Shown piece after piece: positions 43,490-54,494 of a DNA stretch of 64,000 nt; position 1 is the stretch's first letter; each line of letters opens with the position of its first letter. The stretch lies in NCBI GenBank assembly GCA_020726505.1, contig JAHLEZ010000005.1, positions 868,001-932,000 of the forward strand, written 5' to 3'. Origin of the DNA: Leptodontidium sp. MPI-SDFR-AT-0119 (Eukaryota; Ascomycota; Leotiomycetes; Helotiales; Leptodontidiaceae). The position numbers and the translations under genes are program-made. Below the pieces are notes generated by a model, which worked only from the letters and a program-made list of their open reading frames with translations, ran no database searches and was not told the origin of the DNA.

Positions 43490-45361
43490 TTACACCAGAA
43501 CTATCTCTTGCAAAAGATCAGGACTCCAGCCCTCACCATCCATGGTCCCATGAACATAAGCATCACCGATAAGCTCGTAGAGTCCTTCATCCGCCCCAGT
43601 CTTCGGACGTAGGATATATGGTACTCTGCCACCCTCAAGCAGAGCTATTACATCTTCAATCTCTGCATCCATTGGTATGAATCCCATCCATTTTTTGTTT
43701 TTGGATAGAAAAAACTTTCTTAAGCAGGTAGAAACGCTCACACTGCTATTAAAGGCTTCGAGCTCTGGTTTAGTGAACTCAGCGTTGACTAAATCAGCCC
43801 GCTCATAATCTTTATCAATGTTCAGCCTCCAGTCCCACCAAGCGTCGTGCCAGGAACGCTGAGTCAGGTCATCTGATGCCCGGACTGCGTCAGCGGGTTC
43901 CGTGAGATTCGACCGAGAGGGTAAAATTGAACTGCAGAGAGTCTGCCAGAATGCGTCATAGTAAGTCGAGGTCTTAGTACCACCAGTACCATATAATCGA
44001 TCTGGAAAGACTTCTACGCCTGCCAAATCTCGGATCTCTTTGATATAGTCCATAGCTGCACGAATATCCGTTGCTTGACCTGTGCTAAGAACTGCAATTG
44101 AATCCAGAGGTATTCCATTCAGAGAAAGTTTCCCTTGTTCTTGTTGCCTGGTTGACGTAAAAGTGCTAGCAGAAGCCTTAAAATGGAAAGCAGCGTGTTC
44201 TTGGCGTATTATAAGGACTGCAAGCTGGTGTGTCGTTATTTCCGATGTCCAGTCTGGGACCCAAGAAGGTAGTTTGCTTGCCAACATTCCAGTACTCTTA
44301 ATGGAACGAGGGCAAAGTTGACTAAAGACTTCCAGCGACCGAGATCTTTCGATCATTTTAAAAGTCGCCTGTTCATAGACAACTGAGGCGGGCAAGGAGT
44401 AGTCAGGTACAATCAAGTTCTTTTCATCGCCGATACAAAGACCCAACAGCCCATAAACCTTATCCCTAGGATCGAGGCAGAACCGAGATCTGAATGTTGC
44501 AAGAAGGAATACAAGCCGGCGGTCGTAACGCTCATTCCGCCACATGCCTAAATCATATAGGGGACCCATTACTTCGTGAAGGTCCCAAAAAGCGCGCTGC
44601 TTAAGGTACTTTACAAGGAATCCGTGGCAGCAGGTTTCTGAATGGCGGACCTGACTGAAGGCTACGGAGCACGAGCTATCTGCAGTAACCTGCCGTTTTC
44701 CGCAAATCAGAGACATGGCCGGCCCTAGTATGCTTTCTTGGACAGTTCAGATGCGGCGCCACCATGGCCGGAGAAAAAGTGATTGTAGTGCGGATGTGAA
44801 TTTAGGTTCCAGGGCCGTCATATCGAATTCAGCATTTTTTTGTGGGTCCCAGTGCTGTAGGAGATCTGTTGGAAGAGCATTCAACGCGTCGAAAGCCAGG
44901 TTGCTATCGTTGGACTCCTCCCCAAGCCAAGCAATCACACTAGTGGCCTTTGCGTAGACCTCATCCATATGCATGACTTGGACACTGCGTTCTGCAATGT
45001 TCCTCTGGTTGATACATATAGCATCAATCCACAACACCCTAGGTCGAGAGTCATATCGCAGATGTCGAAGTGCGATTTCCAGATTCCTAGTAACGCGTTT
45101 GGATAGGCCGTCGATGAAAATCCGACGAGTTATGCGCTGGTCACCCCACACATAGGAGAGAGCTTCGTAGGATGGTTTATCATCCAATGAAACCTTTGAA
45201 AGGCTACAAAAAATGTCGTCCTCAAAATTGCCCGAACACAGCGTAACCAGCCTTATCTCTTTCCGCTCAGTGATGAGAGGAGTGTACAAAGCTGTCACCT
45301 GGTCTTCAGCTCTTTCCGTGGCTCTGATGGCCTTTAAAACTCGTGTGGTGCGTCGTGGCAT
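43490..45361 (-). pseudogene. HET-domain (heterokaryon incompatibility) gene with one nonsense codon
   Basis: One uninterrupted frame of 624 codons runs from ATG 45361 to the stop at 43490, apart from a single TGA at 44747-44749 (codon 205). The N-terminal half has the HET domain blocks: YEALSYVWGD, NLEIALRHLR, LWIDAICINQRN and ERSVQVMHMDEVYAKA. The stop sits in FLRPWWRRI-stop-TVQE, where the family has Trp, so TGG became TGA. Everything after it remains open and protein-like (RDKVYGLLGL, VPDYSLPASVVYEQATF, LPSWVPDWTS). HET proteins trigger cell death on fusion of incompatible strains. The mutation therefore looks recent and would leave a truncated HET domain. Confidence 0.88.
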
Positions 45362-46413
45362 GCTTTCCAGCCTAGCCTCGTACAATGCGGTACACGGTTG
45401 TGGTTTTGAGCGCCTGATAGCTGATACAATACCAGGCGCTGGGGCAGACTTCGGAAATAATTCAGGAGTTAAAGCACACTGCCAACTTGTCCTTTTTGTC
45501 GTGTAGCAATGAGGGTTGTTGTTATCAAAGTAGATAGAAACATCGCAATGATGCCTGAATGCAAAGGTAAGAGGCAGTGCTGGATTTACTGTATGCTTAG
45601 TAAAACCTTGTACGAGGCGGCAGATCTACACGTGCATACACCCAGCTACATACCGGCTGCAGGTGAGCTGCGTGAAGAGAGTAAGCTGAGGGTGACTAGC
45701 GCCTGAGCAACTCATAAGGCGGCCAGCTTACTGACTGACCTGGGGACGAAGGGGAAAAAAGTTGCGTTCGACTACCGATTGAGGGCTGTCTGCGGGAGAA
45801 AGGCTGCAGCAAGATGCACAATCAATAAAAGTGTTGCTAGCAGAGCATTGCTTTGCAGCCGAGTACATCCACTATGGGGGAATGATCCCTGGCTGTGACC
45901 AGCCTACAACTGGGGTGATCGACATATCCAGCACAAGACTTTTACTATATGGCTTGTGCTGGCTCTCCAGATTCATGTTGATGTACACAACATCATGAGT
46001 ACCGAGATAGGAAAAGCGCATGTGGACTTGTTCAGAGCCGGAGTTCAAAAGTCCATGATACTACGGAGGTACAGCGGTAAGATGGAGATGAGTTTCGCGG
46101 TAAGCCAGGCGAGTCAATGAGTTGGATGACCCGATACACATACATGTCAGCTTCATGTGACCTCTCATCAGGGTTCTACGGAATTTTGAGCAGCGTAACT
46201 GACCCTCCGCGTTTGTTAGACTTGAGGGATTAATTTACGAGACTGGAGGATATGTTTTGATGTTTCTGCTTATCCTCAACGAAATCCACTTTCTACCCGA
46301 GGGCTACTTGAAGAGAGAAAATACTACATTAACAATATCTCATTTACAGTATGCTTTATCCAATTAAGTTCCCCCTAATCATCTCACTTCATTCATTCGT
46401 AAAAGCATAATCA
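45362..46413. other. intergenic region
   Basis: About 1 kb between the HET relic and the 3' end of the large secreted-protein gene. ORF 45509-45706 has no coding character. Nothing else recognised. Confidence 0.45.
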
Positions 46414-48327
46414 TCACTTCAGCTCAAGCTCAAGAAGCAAGCTTGGCGTTCCGACAAATCCCTCCGGCATCTTGTACGTGAAGTTCCAGAACTCAAAGTC
46501 ACTGTATAAATATTAGCGTACCATTCCCATCCCAATACCATGCAAAAAGGCTTGAAGACTTACTTCACAGGCGAGTAAGCACCGCCGTAGCTTCCAGCCC
46601 ATCCAACAGCGTAAGTGGAGTTAACATTTCCAGACACATGCACAGAGAGACCTTGGACATCCTCCCAAGTCGAAACATCAGTCTTTCCCTTGAAAGGCGA
46701 CACGACAAAAGTGAAGACGGAATCCGCATTACCGAGTGGGTAAGTGAGGTTCAAGGTGTAAGGGGTAGCCACGGCTGTGACATAGGATTCGGTTGCGCGG
46801 AGCTAATTCTTGTCAGTAAAAGATTCAATTTTCTCTTGTCCATTGTTGTCTTACGTTGATGAAACCGATTCCATTTCCGGTATCCCATTGAATCACAGCT
46901 GGGTTGAAGGTGTTGGGGTTCTTTGCTGGTCCTCCAATAACAGTCTCGTTGAATGTCTCGGCTCCAATACTGATATTGGGAGCTAACCAAGCGGTGATGT
47001 TACGTGGGTAGATATCGAAAGGAGGCGAGAAAGTGGACGAGGTAAAAGTGTGCTCGCCACTAAAGTTGGTGAGTTTCTCAACCACATCCTTAGGGATGAC
47101 GGAGTTCTGGAACTCGGCCAAGATGGCGAAGAGTGGGCCGTAAGCAAAATCGGCAACGTGGGAGACGGCAGGGACCTTGTATCCATGATTAGTGGTTGTG
47201 ATTCGGAAGAGAGGGTAAAGCTTACCTTCTCGATCAAGGATGAATTCTCCTTGCCGACAATGTTCCAGAAATGCAAGGCCATCAAACTGAGATATCTGTT
47301 CATGTCGAATCCATAAGAACGATCCCAAGGTCCGGCGATGTTCTTCAGATCTGGGTGCCACAGCTCACCAACGGCTTCCCAAGTCTTCTTCATCATTCGT
47401 GCACCGTTTTGCTTCATCACTGAGTCTTCTGGGAGGTATTTAGCCCAAAGACTGAGAGCCCAGAGTGAAACACCAGTGTAAGTTCCACTGTTGAATTCGG
47501 AGAGGGTGTCGGCGCGGTTGAAGAGATCGAGAATTTGGTTGGCGTAATACTCGCCAGAGAGTGTCATGTTGGATTCATTGAGTCGACGTCCGGTCCATCC
47601 AGCTGTGAAAGCACGCATGATCGACTGTTAACCGGTTAGCAGGCGATTTGCCCGAGTAGGAAAAAGCATCTTACTGGGTTGGTGTAAGCAGGGTACAGGT
47701 TGTCAGAATCAACACCACCGACTCGGTACTCATCACCCTTGGTGGCGTTATAGAGAGACTCCAGCAGCAAAGTCGTGACATTTGGGGTGATCAGGTGGCC
47801 GAACTCCTCAAGTCCAACGATGAAAGCTGTGCCGATAAATCCACGCCAGTTGGGATCCCAAGAGTTATAGATCTTAGCAGGGTAAACCGAAGTACCAACT
47901 GTTGGCTCCTCTGGCTCCTGTTGGTAGTCTCCGTACCTGGTCTTGTAAGTCGAGTGTTTGCCTGAGAGGAGGGGGATGCATACCATTGATCCTTTGGATC
48001 TTTGAATTGGCCAGCGATGACATTGGTGATGATGTCCATAGCGTATTCGACATCCTTGCCCTTGTTTCTGGCCAAAAGTCCAATTGCATACCAAGCAGAA
48101 CTTCTCGTCTCGTGTCTCAAGGCCGAAGTAGAGCTAACATCGAACAGGTAGCCTGCGGAAGGGTCGTAGTAGCCATCAAGCCAGTCCATCGACTCCGTCA
48201 ACAGACTTTGGGCATTCTTGGGAAGGCTCTTGACATAACTCGAGTGGTTAGAGTCGTGGTTTGAGTGGCAAGCTGCCGGAATGGCAAGCAATGAAGCCAA
48301 TTGAATGGTTCTCTTGAGGGAAAACAT
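46414..48327 (-). CDS. large secreted protein of unknown function, possibly helical-barrel enzyme
   Basis: Six exons (46414-46501, 46564-46802, 46855-47175, 47226-47624, 47675-47936, 47984-48327) give 550 residues. A signal peptide (to about residue 20) precedes a Trp/Tyr-rich body with RHETRSSAWYAIGLLARN, WDPNWRGFIGTAFI, GPWDRSYGFDMNRYLSLMAL and HVADFAYGPLFA, then a beta-rich C-terminal third. At least ten NxS/T sites fit secretion. The spaced aromatic-acidic helices resemble (alpha/alpha)6-barrel carbohydrate-active or lyase proteins, but I cannot name a family. The intron at 47176-47225 carries a CACTAATC branch site; all joins keep frame. Confidence 0.85.
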
Positions 48328-49308
48328 GATGGGAGCTGTGCAGGGGCTTGTTGTCTTTGCTGTGTGCTCTGAAGATCACTGGATGATCAAAGTCAAGGGA
48401 AAAGACCTTGTCTTTAAATAAAAAGAGTTCATCCCATGGTGCCCAACCCCTCTTCCCTCGTTATCTAGCAAGGTTATAAACCCCACCTTTCCTTGAGTTC
48501 GCTCAATCTCGGGAGACTGACTGGAGAGGAGATTTGGCCCATGAACTTTACCTTACTCGTGCATTCGAGCCGGCCTTTGGTACCTTTGGTGGCTAAGATG
48601 TCAGGTTCCAGGCTGCTGGAAGCCGGAGATCACGAACTGTCACCGCCGGCAATGCTGGTTGGCAGGGGACTCCATGATCTTATCGAGTCACGGCGCGCCG
48701 TATCGCAAGGGTATCGCAAGGGTATCGCAAGGGGGAAGATCTCCGAAAACTTCACCGAGATGACCGAGTGCGGGGGAAAAGGACGCGGTACCTGCCAAGC
48801 ATTCCGTTTGCACGTTACATGGCGCCGGAGGAATTGATTCCTGTGCACTCATCAATTGGCCAATCGGTCCATTATCCAGCCTCTTGATATCGAGGACCCA
48901 GGGTATGCAGGTGGCCGATGTATGAAGCATGGAGAAGGAGTAAGGTTGGGAGAGTGGATAGAAAATAACGAAGCGAGAAAGAGGTTGGGAGGCTGGGCTG
49001 GGATGGGAGACCGAGGCAGCTGAATGAGGGAGGGATTGAGTGAGGGATGCGGGGAACCCCTTGGCAGCGTAACTTTAAGAACATGGTAGAAACCTTGGGA
49101 TGCGGAAACGCCGATAATTACCGGTGCCGACAATATGAGATCCGAACTTTTTTGCTTCTGGTCTCGTGTCTGGTTCTGTGAATTGTCAATCATAGTCAGG
49201 TCATGGTGTTATCGTGCCTCGTGCTCTCCATCAAGCATTCTTCCATACAATCAGCAAGAACAGCTTTCCTCTTCCCAAATTCCACCACCTTCTACCCTTC
49301 CACTCACT
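48328..49308. other. intergenic region with short tandem repeat
   Basis: Promoter side of the secreted-protein gene (an AT-rich TTTAAATAAAAA at about 48413-48424) and 3' side of the regulator gene. Contains the 11-bp triplicate at 48701-48733. Confidence 0.5.
48701..48733. repeat. three perfect copies of an 11-bp unit
   Basis: TATCGCAAGGG is repeated three times head to tail without mismatch. Confidence 0.95.
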
Positions 49309-51700
49309 CTAAAATGGCCCAAACATATCCCCGTCCATGGTTCCGTCCAACAGAAAAGTCGAATCGGTGAAAACTTGCTGACGATAATCGATCCAGAACG
49401 GGGTGTCGAACTCATTCCTACCGAGCTGGCTCGCCTGTTCGGGATCTGCGAATGAAGAAGATACACTTTCCCAATTCATATCGACTCCAAATTCCGGGAC
49501 AAACTGGCCTGAATGAGTCGTGCTGAGGTTTCCACTATTTAAAATGGAATCATCAGTGGTCTGCCCCTGTCCCGAGAGATTGGGGAAAGCTCCAAACTTC
49601 CTCTCGTTGTATTTGTCTTTGATCGTCTGGTAACAGGAGCGGATGATGTTGATCCCAGGAGAAGCCAGTTCATTTTGTTTCTCAATCAGGCCCAGCTGAC
49701 CCATCGCAAGTTGCATGGCAAGCATACCCCGCTGCAGAACTGAAGTATCCTCACATGGGTAGACAGATAGGATGGTGGAAAGGACGATAGATGCGTCGAT
49801 GCTGAAAAATGCGTTTCCAAAATATGCATAATGGTGCTTATTGATGATCTCGAAGAAGCGCTGTTGGGAATCAAGAACATTGAAAGCTGCTTCCTGGGCC
49901 CTCTGTCGACTCTCCAGGTATCTCGCAACATGGGGTCGATGAAGTGCCAGAATCAGCGAGTGGACACCGGTATAGATTTTCTGCCGCTGCCGTGGTATCA
50001 CAGGCATCTGCAAATCCCATGAATAGTCTGCGTTGCCCGGTCGCAGAACTGGGGGAATTGTGTCGAGCAAAGAAAGGATTTCAAAGTGAAGTCGCTGCAC
50101 AACAGTGTAATCCCTCAAATTCCGCTTGTCTGCCCCTGAATCTCGAATGTCGTTGATCTTTTGGGAGAGCGAATACATGAACAAGTTCATTGAAAATGAA
50201 GAAAACGGTCTGTCCCTGTCGGATGCGAAGCTTTGAGCCACTGAAGGGTGCAGACTCTCCAGGTCCTGAGGGATATCGCAGTCTATGGGGGGCTCAGCGT
50301 CGCAGTCCATCGAGTTGATCAGCCTCGGTCGGCCAAGAAGAATTGACATGTTGCTGCGAGTGTTAACGACATTCGGGCAGAAGGATGGCAAGCATACCTG
50401 TCCCAGATTAGCACCATGGCCCAAACTCTTCTCCTCCATTGTTCGTTCCAGAAGTCCTCCGGCGAAGGGTTCTCGGAGAGCCTCCTCTTCTGGTGCAGAT
50501 TTAAATCTTGGGCTTTTCTAGACCATGTCAGAACGATATCACAAGCCTGTTTCTTCCTTCCTTTCCAATTTACCGGACGGAATCACTCAATGCATGCCAT
50601 GCCTGCGCTCCTCGACCGCAGTTCTTGAGCCATGCAGCCCTAATCAAGTCATGCACTACAGCTGCGATGCAACGATTATGGTTCCCAAGAAGTTGAACGA
50701 TCTCGACGCCAGCGCTGCTGTATCTAAGAGATAATTTCTCGGGGGTGGCTTCCAGGGATTTTTCAATCCTAGACCCTCGCGGTAGATATTGGAGAGACGT
50801 TGCAAGAATCTGGAACAGGACCGCGGGAAAGAATTTAGTGGAGATAGGAATCGTGTCAAAGCTCATGGATCCGGGATATTTCGACGTGAACTGTCGAAAG
50901 TCTTTTAGATCTGCATGGAAGTATTGTGGCTCGATGATTCCATAAATCCTATATTGGGTTAGTCAACTTGAGTTGCTTCTTACAGAGTTGGATTTTGAAT
51001 CTACCTACCAATGCACCTCTGAAATATAAGTGCACACAAGCTCGTCGATGACGCTCGTTGGAGGCAGCTGGGCAACGAGCTGCCAGTACTTTTGTGCTTC
51101 TGCACTCCCAGTATCGCCGAAGGACGACGGGACCTCATGGCTCACTGACTTTTGAAGGAACTAGTAGAGTCAGCGGAGTCCAGCAAGTCTCGAGCAACGA
51201 CATGACCCTATCAGCTTCCATGAAAGCATTGCTATCACTGATGGAAGAATAGCCAAACTGTTCTCGAACATCGCCATTGCTTGAAGCGGCCACACTTCGT
51301 GTGTTGCTTTTCTCTTCTCTGCTGAGCGGCTCGTGGGTAAGTTGTGGTGCGGTACTCCTGTAAATGACCAATTCAGCAAGGCGCTTGACTGTTATTCCGG
51401 CAAGCCATCAGCATCACGTCGTGATTGACACGACTAGTCGCAAGCCGTGTGTGACAATGCAGCCATAAATGAACAGGCGGACATACCAAAGGGATGAATC
51501 GTACACGCATTCATGAGCAACTTTTCGGGCGACACAGTTATTACATGGTCTGCGCCGATTGCACTAGATCGATGTCAGCCGTCGGCGGTGATGAATCTGC
51601 CCGATGGACGATCCAATGATACCTTTTGCTTCCGCCGATAGCAGTTCGAGCATGACGTTATCGTGCGTTTCCTGGGGATTGATACTTGTTGTGCCTCCAT
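49309..51700 (-). CDS. Zn2Cys6 transcription factor with fungal-specific TF domain
   Basis: Seven exons (49309-50353, 50398-50517, 50574-50948, 51009-51160, 51207-51357, 51487-51563, 51623-51700) give 665 residues. The first two exons build a binuclear zinc cluster: C17-x2-C20-x6-C27-x5-C33-x2-C36-x8-C45, with the basic RRRP turn. A fungal-specific TF middle region follows, with ISEVHWIYGIIEPQYFH, RRVWAMVLIWDR and SNMSILLGRPRLIN, all restored by splicing, and an acidic C-terminus ending DGTMDGDMFGPF. Such proteins bind CGG-type sites. The donor at 51206 is GTCATG, weaker than the others. The gene faces an SDR gene across 628 bp, the common layout for a pathway regulator and its target. The target is inferred. 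Confidence 0.88.
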
Positions 51701-52328
51701 ATTTGTCGGCGCCGATTACTGAGAAGCTGAATGAAGGAGAAATGAGCATCACAACACTGCAAAAACCGCTGTGCACAGATTGTAGAACTTACCACGGCTC
51801 TAGTGCGTGTTTTAGGGTGAAGCTAAAAGCGCCAAAAGCCTGCAGCAGCGTTCCTCAGGCTTGGAGTCGCTTCACGCATTGGTGGATTTCGGTAAGCGAA
51901 GAAGAAAGGGGGCCGAAGGGGATAACAAGATGGAGTACTGCACAGCAGATTGATGCAGCTTCTTCCTATTATTGCACAGCTTCAAGATTGGAGAAGCATC
52001 AACATTGTCTCATCCATCTGCTTCGTCATGCCTTCTACCAGTGCCTGCGTCTTTTGCCCTGCTCCAATCCACTAAGAGGCTTCGGCCGAAGCATTTCGGC
52101 CGGGCTGTGAGATGGAACAGTTTCGGGCAATGCGAACCACAACAACGAGAGAAAGCAGTGAGGAAATAACTCAACAATGCTCTGGTAGACACACCAATTA
52201 AATATCAAACTTCTGCCCCTTGAGAATCAGCTCTGGTAATTTCAAGAACCGCCTCCACTGTCCCATTCAGCGAAATCTCGCCAGTGTGCACCCCTTTGCT
52301 TTATTTTCTTTACCAGACTGAACCCAAG
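51701..52328. promoter_or_regulatory. divergent promoter region of regulator and SDR
   Basis: 628 bp between the two starts. It includes the pair CGGCCGAAGCATTTCGGCCG at about 52083-52102, an imperfect palindrome (CGGCCGAA / TTCGGCCG) of the kind a Zn2Cys6 dimer could bind. This is the best candidate operator. The binding role is inference. Confidence 0.45.
52083..52102. repeat. inverted repeat CGGCCGAA-N4-TTCGGCCG
   Basis: Perfect 8-bp arms separated by four bases (GCAT), about 230 bp upstream of the SDR start and inside the shared promoter region. The spacing and CGG ends resemble Zn2Cys6 binding sites. Confidence 0.7.
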
Positions 52329-53296
52329 ATGGCCCCTCAAGTTTGGCTGATCACAGGAACCACATCTGGCTTCGGTGCCGAATTCGTCAAGAACCTCCTC
52401 GCAAAAGGAGACAAAGTCATTGCAACAGCAAGGAACATCAACAAAATATCGCACCTCAAAGAAGCAGGGGCTTCAATTCTCGAGTTGGACCTCTTCTCAG
52501 AGCAGGCCACCTTCAATCAAATCGCCGCAGATGCTATTGCAATCCATGGGCATGTTGATGTGGTCGTAAACAACGCTGGATATTCGCATTTCGGAACAGT
52601 CGAAGAGGACAGGTGGGTTTCTTCTGGTCCATGCTGAAGTGAAGGGAAGAGCTGATGTTTCCAAGTCGTGAGGATTGGATCAAACAGTACCAGACGCATG
52701 TATTTGGGACAATTGGCGTCGCGCGAGCTTTCCTGCCACACTTCCGATCCCGAAAAGCTGGGACTTTGGTCTTCATCGGATCGACAGCTGCGTGGGGTGG
52801 GATTCCAACTCTGGCAGCATATTGTGGTTCCAAGTCGGCTTTGCGTGGTACGTTAACACACCCTCGCTCCTCACTACCTCCTTCCTCCAGTCCCAAACTT
52901 ACAATTCTCGTAGGTGCCGTAGAGACCCTCAACCTCGAGGTCAAACCTCTAGGAATCCGAACCCTCCTAGTCGAGCCTGGATTCTTCCGCACCGACCTCC
53001 TGAATGCCGATAACACGGTATATATCAACTCAAAGATCGACGACTACAAGCCAGTCACCGAACAGCTATTTGGTACATTCAAGGGCTACAATAAGCTACA
53101 ACCTGGGGACCCAGCGAAGGGTGTGCAGAGGATCATTGATACCGTAAAGGGGGAAAACGATGCTGCGGGAAAGGAATTCCCGATTTCACTGGCGTTAGGG
53201 ACGGATGCTGTTGAGCATATTAGGAAGAATTGCCAGGAGACCTTGAAGTTACTGGATGAGTGGGAGAAAGTGTCGTCTGATACGAACTTTGACTAA
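52329..53296 (+). CDS. short-chain dehydrogenase/reductase
   Basis: Three exons (52329-52612, 52666-52847, 52914-53296) give 282 residues. Motifs: TGTTSGFGAEF (cofactor loop), ARNIN (NADP-preferring basic residue), LDLFSEQ, NNAGYS, and STAAWGGIPTLAAYCGSKSA with the catalytic Ser, Tyr and Lys. The C-terminal half after EPGFFRTDLL is the usual substrate cap. Product is likely an NADPH-dependent oxidoreductase of unknown substrate. The gene is divergent from a Zn2Cys6 regulator and may be its target. ATG 52329 starts the Rossmann strand directly; an in-frame upstream ATG at 52284 would add 15 residues that do not fit the family. Confidence 0.92.
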
Positions 53297-53799
53297 AATA
53301 TATATCTAAACCAATGAATAACTCCATCGTCTTATTTTAGATCGCACGAGCGGTTAAGCAAACTGTAATGTTCCTTGGGTAGCGAAGGAAGCAAATACGA
53401 GAAGTCAACTGGTGATTGCGTAATGTGTTGCCACCCTTAATAAGTGAAGGTGGGATGACGTATTTAATTACTAACCTCATGTTACGAATCCCAGGATAAC
53501 AGTAGTAGATAAGTGAAAGGAATTCAGTAAGGATGAAAGCCAGTGCTTCTTGCTTGACTCGAAATCATTTCTTACTGATAAAGGATCCGAAGAACTATCT
53601 CACTACATCTTGTCGTGAAGAGCATCAAGAAGGTATTGTTTTCGAAGTTGATGTAAAAGATGTTTTCAGCTGATGGTTTACTATACTACATGAGATAAAA
53701 CAAAGATGAAGCCAATTATCCACAAAAAACCTCGTCTCTTACACAAGTGTTCAAGCACCTCCCTCCCTCCCTTTCTCTCTTAACCTTATTCACTTCATG
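53297..53799. other. convergent intergenic region
   Basis: 3' ends of the SDR (+) and the SnoaL-like secreted gene (-). A CCTCCCTCCCTCCC pyrimidine tract lies at about 53757-53772. No gene. Confidence 0.5.
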
Positions 53800-54494
53800 C
53801 TAGTAAGTTGCAAAACAAGGATCTTCCGAACTCTCAACTCTAAAGCCATGATACACGAGAAGACTTCTAGAGTGAGTTTCCAAATTAGCAATACCTGTCT
53901 TTGCATTCTTCGTCACTGTGAAACGAGTCGAGAAGCTACCAAAAAGTCAGCATCACATCTCATAAATTAGCACCAAAAAAAGGTACTTACTACGTCGTCG
54001 AGCAATTAGCACCAGCAATAACATGCAGGATACCCGAAAGCTGGAACGTCTTATTGGCGCTCGTTTCCTCAGCGACGAAAGTAATGTTGGGAAAGTGCTA
54101 CAGGAGATCAGCACACATTAAACCGCGCAATTGGTAATCACATATATTCCATCGGACGGAACCATCAACGGGTAAAATAGCTTGTTTCAGAGCGATGATT
54201 TCGGCGCCTCCTACAGCTGCGTTTTGTAGAACGATTTGAGTTCCGTCTGGGGCGAAGAAATCTATCAAGTCTGTGGTTGACGACGGATCTTCGTTGGTTT
54301 CCAGCAACCTAATTCCCTTACTCAGAACTTCGTTGGAATTCCCAGTGTTATCAAGGGGAGAGAGCTTACTCTTCATAGAAAGGGCCGAATGCAGGATCAA
54401 CTCCGCATTGAGGGTCGTAGAACGTCATGTTCACACTTCGAACAAGCGGTGCGAAACATGCCGCGGTAAGGGCAAGTGCACGTAGGGAATGCAT
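53800..54494 (-). CDS. secreted protein, SnoaL/NTF2-like by pattern
   Basis: Four exons (53800-53935, 53991-54097, 54146-54308, 54370-54494) give 176 residues. It has a signal peptide to about residue 20, then YDPQCGVDPAFGPFYEE, FFAPDGTQIVLQNAAVGGAE, ALKQAILPVDG, HFPNITFVAEE and NCSTT. The F-x-x-DG...AxGxxxI order recalls the SnoaL-like fold, but that is a weak inference. The intron after exon 2 has no GT donor: the frame requires the exon to end at RWN, and the next bases are ATATGTG, as if a normal GTATGTG had lost its first G. An alternative GTCCGA donor four codons upstream would keep frame but drop VRWN. Confidence 0.7.
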
